This document shows, one piece after another, positions 8,663 to 17,669 of a stretch of 64,000 nucleotides of DNA. The stretch comes from Bordetella petrii (GTDB lineage: Bacteria > Pseudomonadota > Gammaproteobacteria > Burkholderiales > Burkholderiaceae_B). Both the position numbers and the translations under genes were made by a program. How positions within the stretch are numbered: the first letter of the stretch is position 1; the number at the start of each line of letters is the position of its first letter. Location of the stretch: the NCBI GenBank assembly GCA_017745595.1, contig WMBV01000015.1, forward strand, positions 62,001 through 126,000, read 5' to 3'. The notes under the pieces are model-generated. The model saw only the letters and a list, made by a program, of their open reading frames with translations, was not told where the DNA came from and did not search any database.

Positions 8663-9682
8663 TCAGGTGGCCGCCGGCAAGGCGGTTTCGGCGGCCAGGC
8701 GTTCGCGCGGCGCGCCCCACAGGCTGCGCCAGGCTTCATGGATCAGCGCGGGGTCGTTGGCGGCCAGCCGCGCCGGGTCGGACAGCATGCGCCGCCAGCG
8801 CCGCGCCCCCGTCTGCCCGTTCACCAGCCCCAGCAGCGGGCGCACAATAACGCGCAGCGGCACGCCCTGCGCGACCTGGTCGGCCGCGTAGCGCGTCATG
8901 GCATCGACCACCTGGGCATCGGTCGGCAGCCGCACCGAGGGCCATAGCCGCATCGATACTTCTGATAGCACGCGCGGCGTATGCCAGGCCGCCCGACCCA
9001 GCATCACGCCATCGAATTCGCCGGCCGCGTCCAGCGACTGCGCCGCGTCGGCCAGCCCGCCATTGAGCACGATGACGCTGTCGGGAAAATCGGTTTTCAG
9101 CTGCCGCGCCACCGCGTAGCGCAGCGGCGGGATTTCGCGGTTGTCTTTGGGCGACAGGCCCTTGAGCACCGCATTGCGCGCATGCACGACGAACACGCGG
9201 CAGCCGGCGTCGTGCAGCGTGCCGACAAAGTCGCGCACGAAACCGTATGACTCGTCGTGGTCGAGGCCCAGCCGGTGCTTGACCGTCACGGGCAGGTCCA
9301 CGGCGTCTTGCATGGCCTTCATGCAATCGGCCACCAGCCGGGGTTCGGCCATCAGGCAGGCCCCGAAGGCGCCCCGCTGCACGCGTTCGGAGGGGCAGCC
9401 GCAATTCAGATTGATTTCGTCGTAGCCCCATTGGCGGCCCAGGCGCGCGGCATGGGCCAGGGCCTCGGGCTCGCTGCCGCCCAATTGCAGGGCGACGGGA
9501 TGTTCGGCGGGGTCGAAGTCCAGGTGGCGGCCCACATTGCCGTGCAGCAGCGCCCCGGTGGTGATCATCTCGGTGTACAGGCGCGCGCGCGGGGCCAGCA
9601 GCCGGTGGAAATAGCGGCAGTGCCGGTCGGTGACGTCGATCATGGGGGCGACGCACAGCCGCCAATCGGATGGGCTCAACAT
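8663..9682 (-). CDS. dusA: tRNA-dihydrouridine(20/20a) synthase DusA
   Basis: A 339-aa flavoenzyme that reduces uridine 20/20a in the D-loop of tRNA. It begins LCVAPMIDVTDRHCRYFHRL, followed by the FMN barrel strands QLGGSEPEALAHAA, the catalytic cysteine in INLNCGCPSERVQRGAFGACLM, TVKHRLGLDHDESY and VIVLNGGL. The HCRYFHRLL segment and the RPLLGLVNGQTGARRWRRMLSD tail mark the DusA subgroup rather than DusB or DusC. Single gene, divergent from thrB across 147 bp. Confidence 0.95.
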   Translation of the reverse strand: MLSPSDWRLCVAPMIDVTDRHCRYFHRLLAPRARLYTEMITTGALLHGNVGRHLDFDPAEHPVALQLGGSEPEALAHAARLGRQWGYDEINLNCGCPSERVQRGAFGACLMAEPRLVADCMKAMQDAVDLPVTVKHRLGLDHDESYGFVRDFVGTLHDAGCRVFVVHARNAVLKGLSPKDNREIPPLRYAVARQLKTDFPDSVIVLNGGLADAAQSLDAAGEFDGVMLGRAAWHTPRVLSEVSMRLWPSVRLPTDAQVVDAMTRYAADQVAQGVPLRVIVRPLLGLVNGQTGARRWRRMLSDPARLAANDPALIHEAWRSLWGAPRERLAAETALPAAT

Positions 9683-9829
9683 TGCGTGAAAACGAGGGGG
9701 AATCGCCTATTTTACGGCCTGCGCCCGGCCGCCGGCGCGGGCCCCGGCGCGCGTAGACTAAAATTGCGGGCGCCGCCCCGGCAGCGCCGCCGCGACCGTT
9801 GCCGGAAGTTCCACTCTACCCGCTGATCC

Positions 9830-10798
9830 ATGGCCGTTTTCACCCCTGTCTCCGACGCCGACGCCCGCGCCCTGCTGGCGCATTTCGACCTGGGCGACCT
9901 GGTGTCGCTGCGCGGCATCACCGCCGGCATCGAAAATACCAATTACTTCCTGGCCACGACCCGGGGCGAATACGTCCTGACGCTGTTCGAGGTCCTGACC
10001 CAGGCGCAGTTGCCCTTTTATATCGAGCTGATGCACCACCTGGCCGCGCGCGGCGTACCGGTGCCACAGCCCCAGACCTTGCGCGACGGCACCCGGCTGA
10101 CGTCCCTGCATGGCAAGCCGTGCGCCATCGTCACGCGCCTGCCGGGCGGCTACGAGCCCGCGCCCAGCCCCGCCCATTGCGCCCTGGCCGGCGCCACGCT
10201 GGCGCGCGCACACCTGGCCGCGCGCGACTTCCCGCTGCGCCAGCCGAACCTGCGCGGCCTGGCCTGGTGGACCGCAACCGCGCCCAAGGTGCTGCCCTTT
10301 CTCGAGCCCGCCCAGGCGCAGCTGCTGACGCGCGAGCTCGACGCGCAACAGCAGGCCGCGGCCACGCCCGCCTGGCAGGCGCTGCCGGCCGGCCCGGCGC
10401 ATTGCGACCTGTTCCGCGACAACGTGCTCTTTGCCGGCACATTCGAAGACCCGCTGATGGGCGGCATCATCGATTTTTATTTTGCCGGCTGCGATACCTG
10501 GCTGTTCGACGTGGCCGTCAGCGTGAACGACTGGTGCATCGAACGCGACAGCGGCGACTTCGTGCCGGAACTGCTGCAGGCCTGGCTGCGGGCCTACGCC
10601 GCCGAGCGCCCGTTCACCGACGCCGAGCGCCAGGCCTGGCCCGTCATGCTGCGCGCGGCGGCCCTGCGCTTCTGGTTGTCGCGCCTGTACGACTACTTCC
10701 TGCCGCGCCCGGCCCAGACACTCAAGCCCCACGATCCGCGCCATTTCGAAAGAGTGTTGCAAGCGCGCCACCGGCCGGGCCTCCCGGCCTTGCCCTAG
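9830..10798 (+). CDS. thrB: Homoserine kinase, type II
   Basis: A 322-aa homoserine kinase of the aminoglycoside-phosphotransferase fold, which replaces the GHMP-type ThrB in many proteobacteria and phosphorylates homoserine for threonine synthesis. The N-terminal MAVFTPVSDADARALLAHFD and LRGITAGIENTNYFL are typical; the kinase catalytic loop is HCDLFRDNVLF and the metal-binding segment IIDFYFAGCDTWLFDVA. The rest of the threonine pathway is not here. The next gene starts 51 bp downstream on the same strand. Confidence 0.95.
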   Translation: MAVFTPVSDADARALLAHFDLGDLVSLRGITAGIENTNYFLATTRGEYVLTLFEVLTQAQLPFYIELMHHLAARGVPVPQPQTLRDGTRLTSLHGKPCAIVTRLPGGYEPAPSPAHCALAGATLARAHLAARDFPLRQPNLRGLAWWTATAPKVLPFLEPAQAQLLTRELDAQQQAAATPAWQALPAGPAHCDLFRDNVLFAGTFEDPLMGGIIDFYFAGCDTWLFDVAVSVNDWCIERDSGDFVPELLQAWLRAYAAERPFTDAERQAWPVMLRAAALRFWLSRLYDYFLPRPAQTLKPHDPRHFERVLQARHRPGLPALP

Positions 10799-10849
10799 GC
10801 GCCACGGTCCGCATAATTGAGTGTAGACACCACTTACAACCCGAGACCT

Positions 10850-11665
10850 ATGCAAGCAGCATCCTTACCCGCATCGTACGGCTGGCAATGGGTACGCGAC
10901 GGCCTGCGGCTGTTCATGAAGCAGCCGCTGGCGGTATTCACCTGGGCCCTGGCCATCAGCCTGCTGGTGCTGTTCGCGACGTTCACGCCGCCGGTGGGGC
11001 CGCTGCTGTTCGTGGCCCTGATGCCGGTGGTCACGCTGATGACCCTGTCGGCCTGCAAGCATATCGAAGCCGGCCGCGTGATGCTGCCGTCGATGTGGCC
11101 CCAGCCGCTGCTGCGCCCGGGCGTCTTCAAGAAAATGCTGATCATCGGCGCCCTGTATGCCGGCCTGTGCATCGGGGCCGGCCTGGTGTCGTTCCTGCCG
11201 TTTTCCAGCGCGCTCACCGAAGGCATGCGGGCCGCTTCGGTCGAGCAAGACCTCACGCCCTTCGTCAGCGCTATGCGCGTGCCGCTGGCGCTGTTCGGCG
11301 TGCTGTACATCATTATTGCCGCCCTGTTCTGGCACGCTCCGGTGCTGGTCGCCTGGCACGGGCTGCGCATCGGCCAGGCGCTGTTTTTCTCGGGCATCGC
11401 CTGCTGGCGCAACAAATGGCCGTTCCTGGTGTACGGCACGGCGTGGATCCTGGTGTTTCTGTTCATCGACCTGTGCGCGGGCCTGCTGGTCAGCGCCGGC
11501 GTGCCGTCGCAACTGGCCGGCACGCTGCAGATTCCGTTCAACATCGCCGCGGGCGGCATCCTGTATTGCAGCTTCTACCCCGCCTACACGTCCGTGTTCG
11601 GCATCGAAGACACGCACGCGCACCTGGGCAGCGGCCCCGACGGCCAGCCGCAGTCCGAACCCTGA
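10850..11665 (+). CDS. BPSS1780-family membrane protein
   Basis: A 271-aa integral inner-membrane protein with about six hydrophobic helices, in a family of unknown function common in Burkholderiales. It opens with the conserved YGWQWVRDGLRLFMKQPLAVF amphipathic segment (read as two pieces around the first helix) and ends with a helix followed by YCSFYPAYTSVFGIED. ATG 10850 is preferred; a TTG at 10817 in the same frame would add 11 residues without a clear ribosome site. It is 51 bp after thrB and may be read through from it. No catalytic motif is seen. Confidence 0.78.
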   Translation: MQAASLPASYGWQWVRDGLRLFMKQPLAVFTWALAISLLVLFATFTPPVGPLLFVALMPVVTLMTLSACKHIEAGRVMLPSMWPQPLLRPGVFKKMLIIGALYAGLCIGAGLVSFLPFSSALTEGMRAASVEQDLTPFVSAMRVPLALFGVLYIIIAALFWHAPVLVAWHGLRIGQALFFSGIACWRNKWPFLVYGTAWILVFLFIDLCAGLLVSAGVPSQLAGTLQIPFNIAAGGILYCSFYPAYTSVFGIEDTHAHLGSGPDGQPQSEP

Positions 11666-11677
11666 GCGCGGCGCGGC

Positions 11678-12547
11678 TCAGCCGGGGGCCGGCACCTGCG
11701 GGTGCTGCACGCCGGCGGCCACCGCATGCAGGCCCCGTCGCACCTGCTCCATGACCTCGCTGCGCTGCTGGGTGGCATACAGCGCATACGCCGAATACGA
11801 AAACTCGGGCGCGCCCGCCACCCGCCGCAGGCGGCCGCTGTCCAGAAACGGCGCGGCGGCCCCCTCGCGGAAGTACCCGGACCCGCCCACCGACAACAAG
11901 TAGCCCAGCGCCAGCGGCCCCAGCGAAATCGACACGGGCGGGCTGCCCAGGCCGGGAAACGCCGCCATGTGATTGGCGGCGAACGACGGCCCCCAATCGA
12001 CATGGACGTACTGGTCGGGCAATAGCGCGCCCGCCGGATCGCTCGTTACCAGAATCAGCTTTTCTTCGGCCAGCAGCTCGGCCACCAGGCCGGTGCGCTC
12101 GGCGGGGCTGTACAGAACGGCAAGATCCAGCGAGCCGTCCTGCACGGCCTGCAGCAGCCGCGCCGGGCTGTCCACCTCGGCGCGCAATGCCACCTGCGGG
12201 CAGTGCGCATGCATCCACACCATCCAATCGGCCAACAGTGGATGCCACAGATTGAGTTCGGCGCCGATGCTGATGCCGTCTTCGCGGCCGGGCGGCAGCG
12301 CGACCTGCTGGCAGGCTCGTTCCCACACGTGCACCAGCGTGCTGGCATGGCGCGCAAAGCGCTGGCCCGCCGCCGTCAGCCGCGCACCGGCCTTGTTGCG
12401 CACGAACAGCCGCCGGCCCAGTTGGTCTTCCAGGGTGCGCACCCGCGCGCTGACCGCGGTCTGGGTGATGTCGAGCCGCTCGGCGGCCGCCACGAAACTG
12501 CCACTGTCGGCCACGGCCAGGAAAGTTTTGGCTAGATCGATATCCAT
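11678..12547 (-). CDS. LysR-family transcriptional regulator
   Basis: A 289-aa LysR regulator. Helix-turn-helix at residues 1-60 (DIDLAKTFLAVADSGSFVAAA, QTAVSARVRTLEDQLG), followed by a type-2 periplasmic-binding-like effector domain. It is divergent from the sulfite-reductase operon beginning at 12717, across an AT-rich 169-bp gap, so it is the likely regulator of cysJ-cysI. It is shorter than and dissimilar in its effector domain to classical CysB (about 324 aa), so I do not name it CysB. The effector could be a sulfur metabolite, but that is inference. Confidence 0.88.
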   Translation of the reverse strand: MDIDLAKTFLAVADSGSFVAAAERLDITQTAVSARVRTLEDQLGRRLFVRNKAGARLTAAGQRFARHASTLVHVWERACQQVALPPGREDGISIGAELNLWHPLLADWMVWMHAHCPQVALRAEVDSPARLLQAVQDGSLDLAVLYSPAERTGLVAELLAEEKLILVTSDPAGALLPDQYVHVDWGPSFAANHMAAFPGLGSPPVSISLGPLALGYLLSVGGSGYFREGAAAPFLDSGRLRRVAGAPEFSYSAYALYATQQRSEVMEQVRRGLHAVAAGVQHPQVPAPG

Positions 12548-12562
12548 CTTTGTTTATATGAA

Positions 12563-12591
12563 TAATTTTGGTTTTATATTAAATAAAATTA
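12563..12591. promoter_or_regulatory. AT-rich LysR/cysJ intergenic region with inverted repeat
   Basis: The 65 bp from 12548 are markedly AT-rich against the GC-rich surroundings. Within them TAATTTT (12563-12569) and AAAATTA (12585-12591) form a 7-bp inverted repeat with a 15-bp spacer, a plausible LysR contact. A -10-like TATTAT lies at 12605-12610 facing cysJ. The region separates the divergent LysR and cysJ genes. Confidence 0.4.
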
Positions 12592-12716
12592 GTTTGATTG
12601 CATTTATTATGCGGACACAATCTAAGAGATGAACAGCTGATGCATTGCCCAAGCGCCTGCCCCGGTGCCTTGCAGCACCGCACGCGGCCCAGGATTGCTT
12701 TCGGACACCCACCCTC

Positions 12717-14579
12717 ATGCTCATCTCTGAATTTCGTGGCCCCGGCTTTACCGAGGTCCAATGGCAGCACATCAATTCGCTGGCCACTTCGCTGGACGCG
12801 CGCCAGCTGATGTGGGCCAGCGGTTTCCTGGCGGGGGCGGAACTGCTGCGCTCGGGCGAACCGGCCGCCGCGCCGGCCCCCGCCGCGGCACTGGCGCCGG
12901 ACGCCGCCCCGGCCCCCCAGGCGCAACGCCGCCTGACCGTACTCTATGCCAGCGAAACGGGCAACAGCACCGCGCTGGCCACGGCCCTGGTCGGCCAGGC
13001 AGCGGCGCAAGGGTTGCAGGCCGCCGCGCACGATCTGGCGGACTACAAGACCCGCAACCTGGCCAACGAACAAGATGTGCTGATCATTACCAGCACCTAT
13101 GGCGAAGGCGACCCGCCCCAGCCCGCGGCCGGCTTTTTCGAATTCATCGAAGGCCGCAAGGCACCCAAGCTTCCGGGGCTGCGCTATGCGGTGCTGGCGC
13201 TGGGCGATTCCACCTATGAGCACTTCTGCGAAGCCGGCAAGCGGCTGGACCGGCGCCTGGAAGAACTGGGCGCCGCCCGCCTGCAGCCGCGCGTCGACTG
13301 CGATGTCGACTACGACGAGCCCGCGCAGGCGTGGGCCGAGCGCCTGCTGCGGGCCCTGCAGCCCGCCGATGGGGCCGCGGCGCCGGGGCCAACGCCCGCA
13401 TCGGCCCCGGCGGGCGCGCCGGCACCCGCCGCAGCCGCGCCCGCGGCGGCCCGCTATGACAAGCGCCATCCGTATGCGGCCCAGGTGATCGACAACTACC
13501 CGCTCACCGGGCGAGGGTCGTCGAAGGAAACCCGCCACATCGAACTGTCGCTGGAAGGCTCGGGCCTGGCCTATGAACCGGGCGACGCCCTGGGCGTGAT
13601 GCCGGCCAACGATCCGGCCCTGGTACAGGACATTCTGGACGAGCTGGGGCTGGCCGCCGACGCGCCGGTCAGCGCGCAGGGCGACTTCCTGCCCTTGGGC
13701 CGGGCCCTGGGCGAACGCGTCGAGATCGCCGCCATCACGCCGCGCTTTCTGGAGCACTGGGGCAAGCTGGCGCAGGCGCCCCGGCTGCAAGAATTGGCGC
13801 AGGCCGGGCAGGCGCAAGCGCGCGCCGATTTCGCGCGCCATCACCATATCGTCGACGTGCTGCGGCAGTTTCCCGCCAAGGGCCTGCAGGCGCAGGACGT
13901 GCTGGCGGCGCTGCGCCCGCTGCAGCCGCGCCTGTATTCCATTGCCTCGAGCCCAACCGCGGCCGCCGGCGAAGTCCACCTGACCGTCTCGATCGTGCGC
14001 TACGGGCTGCACGGGCTGCCGCGCAGCGGCGTGGCGTCCGGCCATCTGGCCGATCGCGCCGCCCCCGACGCCGCGCTGCCCGTGTACGTCCAGGCCAACC
14101 CGCATTTCCGGCTGCCGGCCAACGACGTGCCCATCATCATGATAGGCGCCGGCACCGGCGTGGCGCCCTACCGCGCGTTCCTGCAGGAACGCGAGGCGCG
14201 CGAGGCCGCGGGGCGTTCCTGGCTGTTTTTCGGTGAACGCAATTTCCGCAGCGATTTCCTGTACCAGACCGAATGGCAGGGTTTGCTGAAAGACGGCGTG
14301 CTCACGCGCATGGACGTGGCCTTCTCGCGCGACCGCCACACCGGCGGCGCCAAGACTTACGTGCAGCACCGCCTGCTGGAGCAGGCCCGCGATGTCTATG
14401 CCTGGCTGGAAGAAGGCGCTCATGTCTACGTGTGCGGCGATGCCAGCCGGCTGGCGCCCGATGTGCACCAGGCGTTGGCGAGCGTGGTGTCGGCCCAGGG
14501 CGGGCTGAACCCGGAAGCGGCGCAAGACTATCTGCGCCGCCTGCAGCGCGAAAACCGCTACCAGCGCGACGTCTATTGA
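12717..14579 (+). CDS. cysJ: Sulfite reductase (NADPH) flavoprotein alpha-component
   Basis: A 620-aa diflavin reductase that passes electrons from NADPH through FAD and FMN to the sulfite reductase hemoprotein. Order: N-terminal segment, flavodoxin FMN domain (LTVLYASETGNSTALA, ITSTYGEGDPP, LALGDSTYEHFCEAGKRLD), an Ala/Pro-rich linker near residues 215-245, FAD domain (RLYSIASSP) and NADPH domain (IGAGTGVAPYRAFLQER, FFGERNFRSDFLYQTEW, VYVCGDASRLAPDVH). It ends RYQRDVY, as CysJ proteins do. ATG 12717 (MLISEFRG) is chosen; the open frame continues 24 codons upstream without homology. cysI follows after 19 bp. Confidence 0.93.
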   Translation: MLISEFRGPGFTEVQWQHINSLATSLDARQLMWASGFLAGAELLRSGEPAAAPAPAAALAPDAAPAPQAQRRLTVLYASETGNSTALATALVGQAAAQGLQAAAHDLADYKTRNLANEQDVLIITSTYGEGDPPQPAAGFFEFIEGRKAPKLPGLRYAVLALGDSTYEHFCEAGKRLDRRLEELGAARLQPRVDCDVDYDEPAQAWAERLLRALQPADGAAAPGPTPASAPAGAPAPAAAAPAAARYDKRHPYAAQVIDNYPLTGRGSSKETRHIELSLEGSGLAYEPGDALGVMPANDPALVQDILDELGLAADAPVSAQGDFLPLGRALGERVEIAAITPRFLEHWGKLAQAPRLQELAQAGQAQARADFARHHHIVDVLRQFPAKGLQAQDVLAALRPLQPRLYSIASSPTAAAGEVHLTVSIVRYGLHGLPRSGVASGHLADRAAPDAALPVYVQANPHFRLPANDVPIIMIGAGTGVAPYRAFLQEREAREAAGRSWLFFGERNFRSDFLYQTEWQGLLKDGVLTRMDVAFSRDRHTGGAKTYVQHRLLEQARDVYAWLEEGAHVYVCGDASRLAPDVHQALASVVSAQGGLNPEAAQDYLRRLQRENRYQRDVY

Positions 14580-14598
14580 TTACCCGCGAATCGAAGCC

Positions 14599-16365
14599 AT
14601 GCAATCCACCGAACACGATCTTTCGCAGCCGCCGCAAAAACTCAGCGCCGACGAGCGGCTGAAAGCCTCCAGCGACCAGTTGCGCGGCACCATTCTGCGC
14701 AGCCTGGCCGACCCGCTGACCGGCGCGGTCTCCGATATCGACACCAAGCTGCTGAAATTCCACGGCATTTATCAGCAGGACGACCGCGAAGTGCGCGACG
14801 AGCGCCGGCGCCAGAAGCTCGAACCCGCCTACCAGTTCATGATCCGGGTGCGGCTGCCGGGCGGCGTCTGCAGCGCGGCGCAATGGCTCAAGCTCGACGA
14901 ACTGGCGCGTGCCTACGGCGGCGACTCGCTGCGGCTGACCACGCGCCAGACGTTTCAGTTCCACTGGGTGCTCAAGCATGATTTGCGGGCAACCCTGCAG
15001 GGGCTGCACGAGGTGCTGCTGGACAGCATCGCCGCCTGCGGCGACGACGCGCGCGGCGTCATGTGCTCGGTAAACCCGCAACTGTCGGCGCTGCACGCGG
15101 CGGTGTACGACCTGGCGCGCCAGGCCAGCGACCACGCCATTCCGCGCATGCGCGGCTATCACGAGATCTGGTACGGCGAGCAGCGCATCGCCGCGTCCGA
15201 GCCTGAAGAACCGTTCTACGGCCAGACCTACCTGCCGCGCAAATTCAAGGTGGGCTTCGCGATCCCGCCGGTCAACGACATCGATGTCTACGCCCAGGAC
15301 CTGGGGTTCATCGCCATCGCCGGCGCCGACGGCGCGCTGCAGGGCTTCAACGTGGCGATCGGCGGCGGCATGGGCCGTACCGACCAGGCCCCCGCCACGT
15401 ATCCGCGCCTGGCCGACGTGATCGGCTTCGTGCCGCCCGAAGCCGTGCTTGCCACCTGCGACGCCGTCATGGGCGTGCAGCGCGATTACGGCAACCGCAA
15501 AGAACGCGCCCGCGCGCGGTTCAAGTACACCATCGATGACCACGGCCTGGATGCCGTCAAGGCCGAGATCGAACGCCGGCTGGGCCACGCGCTGCAGCCG
15601 GCGCGCGGCTTCCGCTTCGAATCCAACGGCGATGCCCTGGGCTGGCAGACCGGCGAAGACGGCCGCCACCACATGACGCTGTTCGTCCAGAACGGGCGCC
15701 TGGTGAATTCCGCCGACCTGCCGCTGCTTGACGGCCTGCGCGAAATCGCGCGCCTGCACACCGGCTCGTTCCGCGTGACCCCCAATCAGAACCTGGTCAT
15801 CGCCGACGTCAGCGATGCCCAGCGACCCCGCATCGAAGCCTTGCTGCGCCAGTACCGGCTGCGGCCCGACCCGTCGGCCAGCGCGCTGCGGCTGAATTCG
15901 ATGGCCTGCGTGGCGCTGCCCACTTGCGGCCTGGCCATGGCCGAAAGCGAGCGCTACCTGCCCGAACTGGTCGGCAAGATCGAGACGCTGCTGCATGCGC
16001 ACGGATTGGCACAGGAACCGATTACGATAAGGATGAGCGGCTGCCCCAATGGCTGTTCCCGGCCCTATATCGCCGAAATCGGCCTGACCGGCCGTGCGCC
16101 CGGCAAGTACAACCTGTACCTGGGCGGCGGCTTCCATGGGCAGCGCCTGAACCGGATGGTGCTGGAAAATGCCGCCGAGGCGGCGATTCTGGCAACGCTG
16201 GATACCACCCTGGGCCACTATGCCCGCGAACGCCACGACGGCGAACATTTCGGCGATTTCGTGGTGCGCGCGGGCTATGTGGTACCGGTGGCCGCCGGAC
16301 GCGATTTCAACCTGCGCGGCGCGCCGGCGCTCGACCCGGCCGCGCTCGCCCTGCTACGGGCCTAG
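14599..16365 (+). CDS. cysI: Sulfite reductase (NADPH) hemoprotein beta-component
   Basis: A 588-aa siroheme/[4Fe-4S] subunit that reduces sulfite to sulfide in cysteine synthesis. The segment LSADERLKASSDQLRGTI near the N-terminus, LRLTTRQTFQFHWVLK and RGYHEIWY are CysI signatures. The coupled cofactor is held by cysteines in CVALPTCGLAMAESERYLPE and MSGCPNGCSRPYIAEIGL, all present. Length matches the family (about 570-590). It is second in the operon with cysJ, and a DUF6306 gene follows after 5 bp. Confidence 0.95.
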   Translation: MQSTEHDLSQPPQKLSADERLKASSDQLRGTILRSLADPLTGAVSDIDTKLLKFHGIYQQDDREVRDERRRQKLEPAYQFMIRVRLPGGVCSAAQWLKLDELARAYGGDSLRLTTRQTFQFHWVLKHDLRATLQGLHEVLLDSIAACGDDARGVMCSVNPQLSALHAAVYDLARQASDHAIPRMRGYHEIWYGEQRIAASEPEEPFYGQTYLPRKFKVGFAIPPVNDIDVYAQDLGFIAIAGADGALQGFNVAIGGGMGRTDQAPATYPRLADVIGFVPPEAVLATCDAVMGVQRDYGNRKERARARFKYTIDDHGLDAVKAEIERRLGHALQPARGFRFESNGDALGWQTGEDGRHHMTLFVQNGRLVNSADLPLLDGLREIARLHTGSFRVTPNQNLVIADVSDAQRPRIEALLRQYRLRPDPSASALRLNSMACVALPTCGLAMAESERYLPELVGKIETLLHAHGLAQEPITIRMSGCPNGCSRPYIAEIGLTGRAPGKYNLYLGGGFHGQRLNRMVLENAAEAAILATLDTTLGHYARERHDGEHFGDFVVRAGYVVPVAAGRDFNLRGAPALDPAALALLRA

Positions 16366-16370
16366 CCACC

Positions 16371-16835
16371 ATGACCATGACGACACCTTCCGAACCCGAT
16401 TCCTCGACCCCGGCGGCACAACGTGACGCGCTGCTGGCCGAACTGAACACGCTGCTCGAGGCCGAGCGCGCCGGCGCGCGCGTGGCGCTCGAAACCGGCC
16501 GGGCGCTGGCGGATGCCCGCCTGGCGCAACTGGTAGAGCACGTGCGCCAGGACGAAGTGCGATGGTGCGGCATGCTGTTGCGCGCGATCCGGGCCCTGGA
16601 CACCACCCCAACCAGCCAGACCGGCGCTTTCTACGGCAAGGCCATGGCCATTGCCGATCTCGAGCAGCGCCTGGTGTTTCTCAACCGCGGCCAGGCGTGG
16701 GTCGTGCGCAAACTGAAGGAGCTGCTGCAGCGTCCCCTGCCCGACCCGTTGCGCGCCGATCTGTCCGCCATGCTGGCGGCCCACGAATCCAACATCGGGC
16801 TGGTGCAGGACGCGCTGCCGCCCCAGTCTTCCTGA
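16371..16835 (+). CDS. DUF6306 domain protein in the sulfite reductase operon
   Basis: A 154-aa, all-helical soluble protein. The sequence (ELNTLLEAERAGARVALETG, RQDEVRWCGMLLRAIRAL, FLNRGQAWVVRKLKELL, LAAHESNIGLVQ) resembles DUF6306, a ferritin-like family of unknown function: the spaced Glu/His residues in the first, second and last helices (E-A-E-R, D-E-V-R-W, H-E-S-N) could bind a metal pair. It starts 5 bp after cysI, so it is almost certainly co-expressed with sulfite reductase. An alternative ATG 6 bp downstream exists. Role unknown. Confidence 0.72.
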   Translation: MTMTTPSEPDSSTPAAQRDALLAELNTLLEAERAGARVALETGRALADARLAQLVEHVRQDEVRWCGMLLRAIRALDTTPTSQTGAFYGKAMAIADLEQRLVFLNRGQAWVVRKLKELLQRPLPDPLRADLSAMLAAHESNIGLVQDALPPQSS

Positions 16836-16888
16836 CTTCTTCCCCCTACCGGCCCGCCCCGCGGGCATTCTTCAGAAGGCATGCAACC

Positions 16889-17530
16889 ATGAGCAAGATC
16901 CATCTGGGCGATACCGTGCCCGATTTCGAGCAGGACAGTTCCGTCGGCCCCATCCGGTTCCATGAATGGGCCGGCGATTCGTGGGTCGTGCTGTTCTCGC
17001 ATCCCGCCGATTTCACGCCGGTCTGCACCACCGAGCTGGGGCTGACCGGCAAGCTGCAGGGCGAATTCGACAAGCGCAACGTCAAAGCCATCGCCTTGTC
17101 GGTGGACGACGCCGAGGCGCACCGCGCCTGGACCAAGGACATCGAAGACACGCAGAACACCGTGGTCAAGTTTCCCATCATCGCCGACCGCGACAAGAAG
17201 GTGGCCGGCCTGTACGACATGATCCATCCGAACCAGTCGGGCACCGCCACGGTGCGCTCGGTGTTCATCATCGACCCCGACAAGAAGCTGCGCCTGACCC
17301 TGACGTATCCGCTGAGCATCGGCCGCAACTTCGACGAAATCGTGCGCGTGATCGACGCACTGCAAGTCAGCGACAAATACGGCGTGGCCACGCCCGGCAA
17401 CTGGAAGCGCGGCGACGACGTGATCATTCCGCCGGCCCTGCAAGACGAGGCGCAGATCAAGGCGAAATTCCCGCAGGGCTACAAGGCCCCCCGCCCCTAC
17501 CTGCGCTTTACGCCGCAACCGGGCAAGTGA
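16889..17530 (+). CDS. 1-Cys peroxiredoxin
   Basis: A 213-aa thiol peroxidase of the Prx6 type. The peroxidatic cysteine lies in FSHPADFTPVCTTELG, and no other cysteine exists in the protein, so it is a 1-Cys enzyme needing an external reductant. The C-terminal part (VATPGNWKRGDDVIIPPAL, YLRFTPQPGK) is the long Prx6-type extension. ATG 16889 is used; the open frame upstream is a shadow. It lies 53 bp after the DUF6306 gene on the same strand, plausibly in the sulfite-reductase operon, and converges with dnaB across a repeat locus. Confidence 0.93.
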   Translation: MSKIHLGDTVPDFEQDSSVGPIRFHEWAGDSWVVLFSHPADFTPVCTTELGLTGKLQGEFDKRNVKAIALSVDDAEAHRAWTKDIEDTQNTVVKFPIIADRDKKVAGLYDMIHPNQSGTATVRSVFIIDPDKKLRLTLTYPLSIGRNFDEIVRVIDALQVSDKYGVATPGNWKRGDDVIIPPALQDEAQIKAKFPQGYKAPRPYLRFTPQPGK

Positions 17531-17543
17531 AGGCAAAGTGGGC

Positions 17544-17660
17544 AGGTGTCTGACACGCCGGTAGCCAGGTGTCTGACTCCCGAAGGGTGTCAGACACCTA
17601 GAGCGATGTCACGCCCAGGTCGGGATATGGCGGGTGTCAGACACGCAAAGTGTCTGACAC
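17544..17660. repeat. REP-like hairpin repeats, locus 3
   Basis: One full unit at 17567-17599 (arms GGTGTCTGAC / GTCAGACACC), a half unit at 17544-17557, and a compact hairpin at 17634-17660 formed by GTGTCAGACAC and its exact reverse complement around GCAAA. It fills the gap between the convergent peroxiredoxin and dnaB genes, a position where it could act as a two-way terminator. Confidence 0.85.
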
Positions 17661-17669
17661 GCCGGGGGT

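Noticed and set aside
11678-12547. LysR regulator as CysB
   Set aside because: Length (289 aa) and effector domain do not match classical CysB; kept as unnamed LysR.
12579-14525. 648-aa minus-strand frame over cysJ
   Set aside because: Antisense shadow of a well-supported flavoprotein gene.
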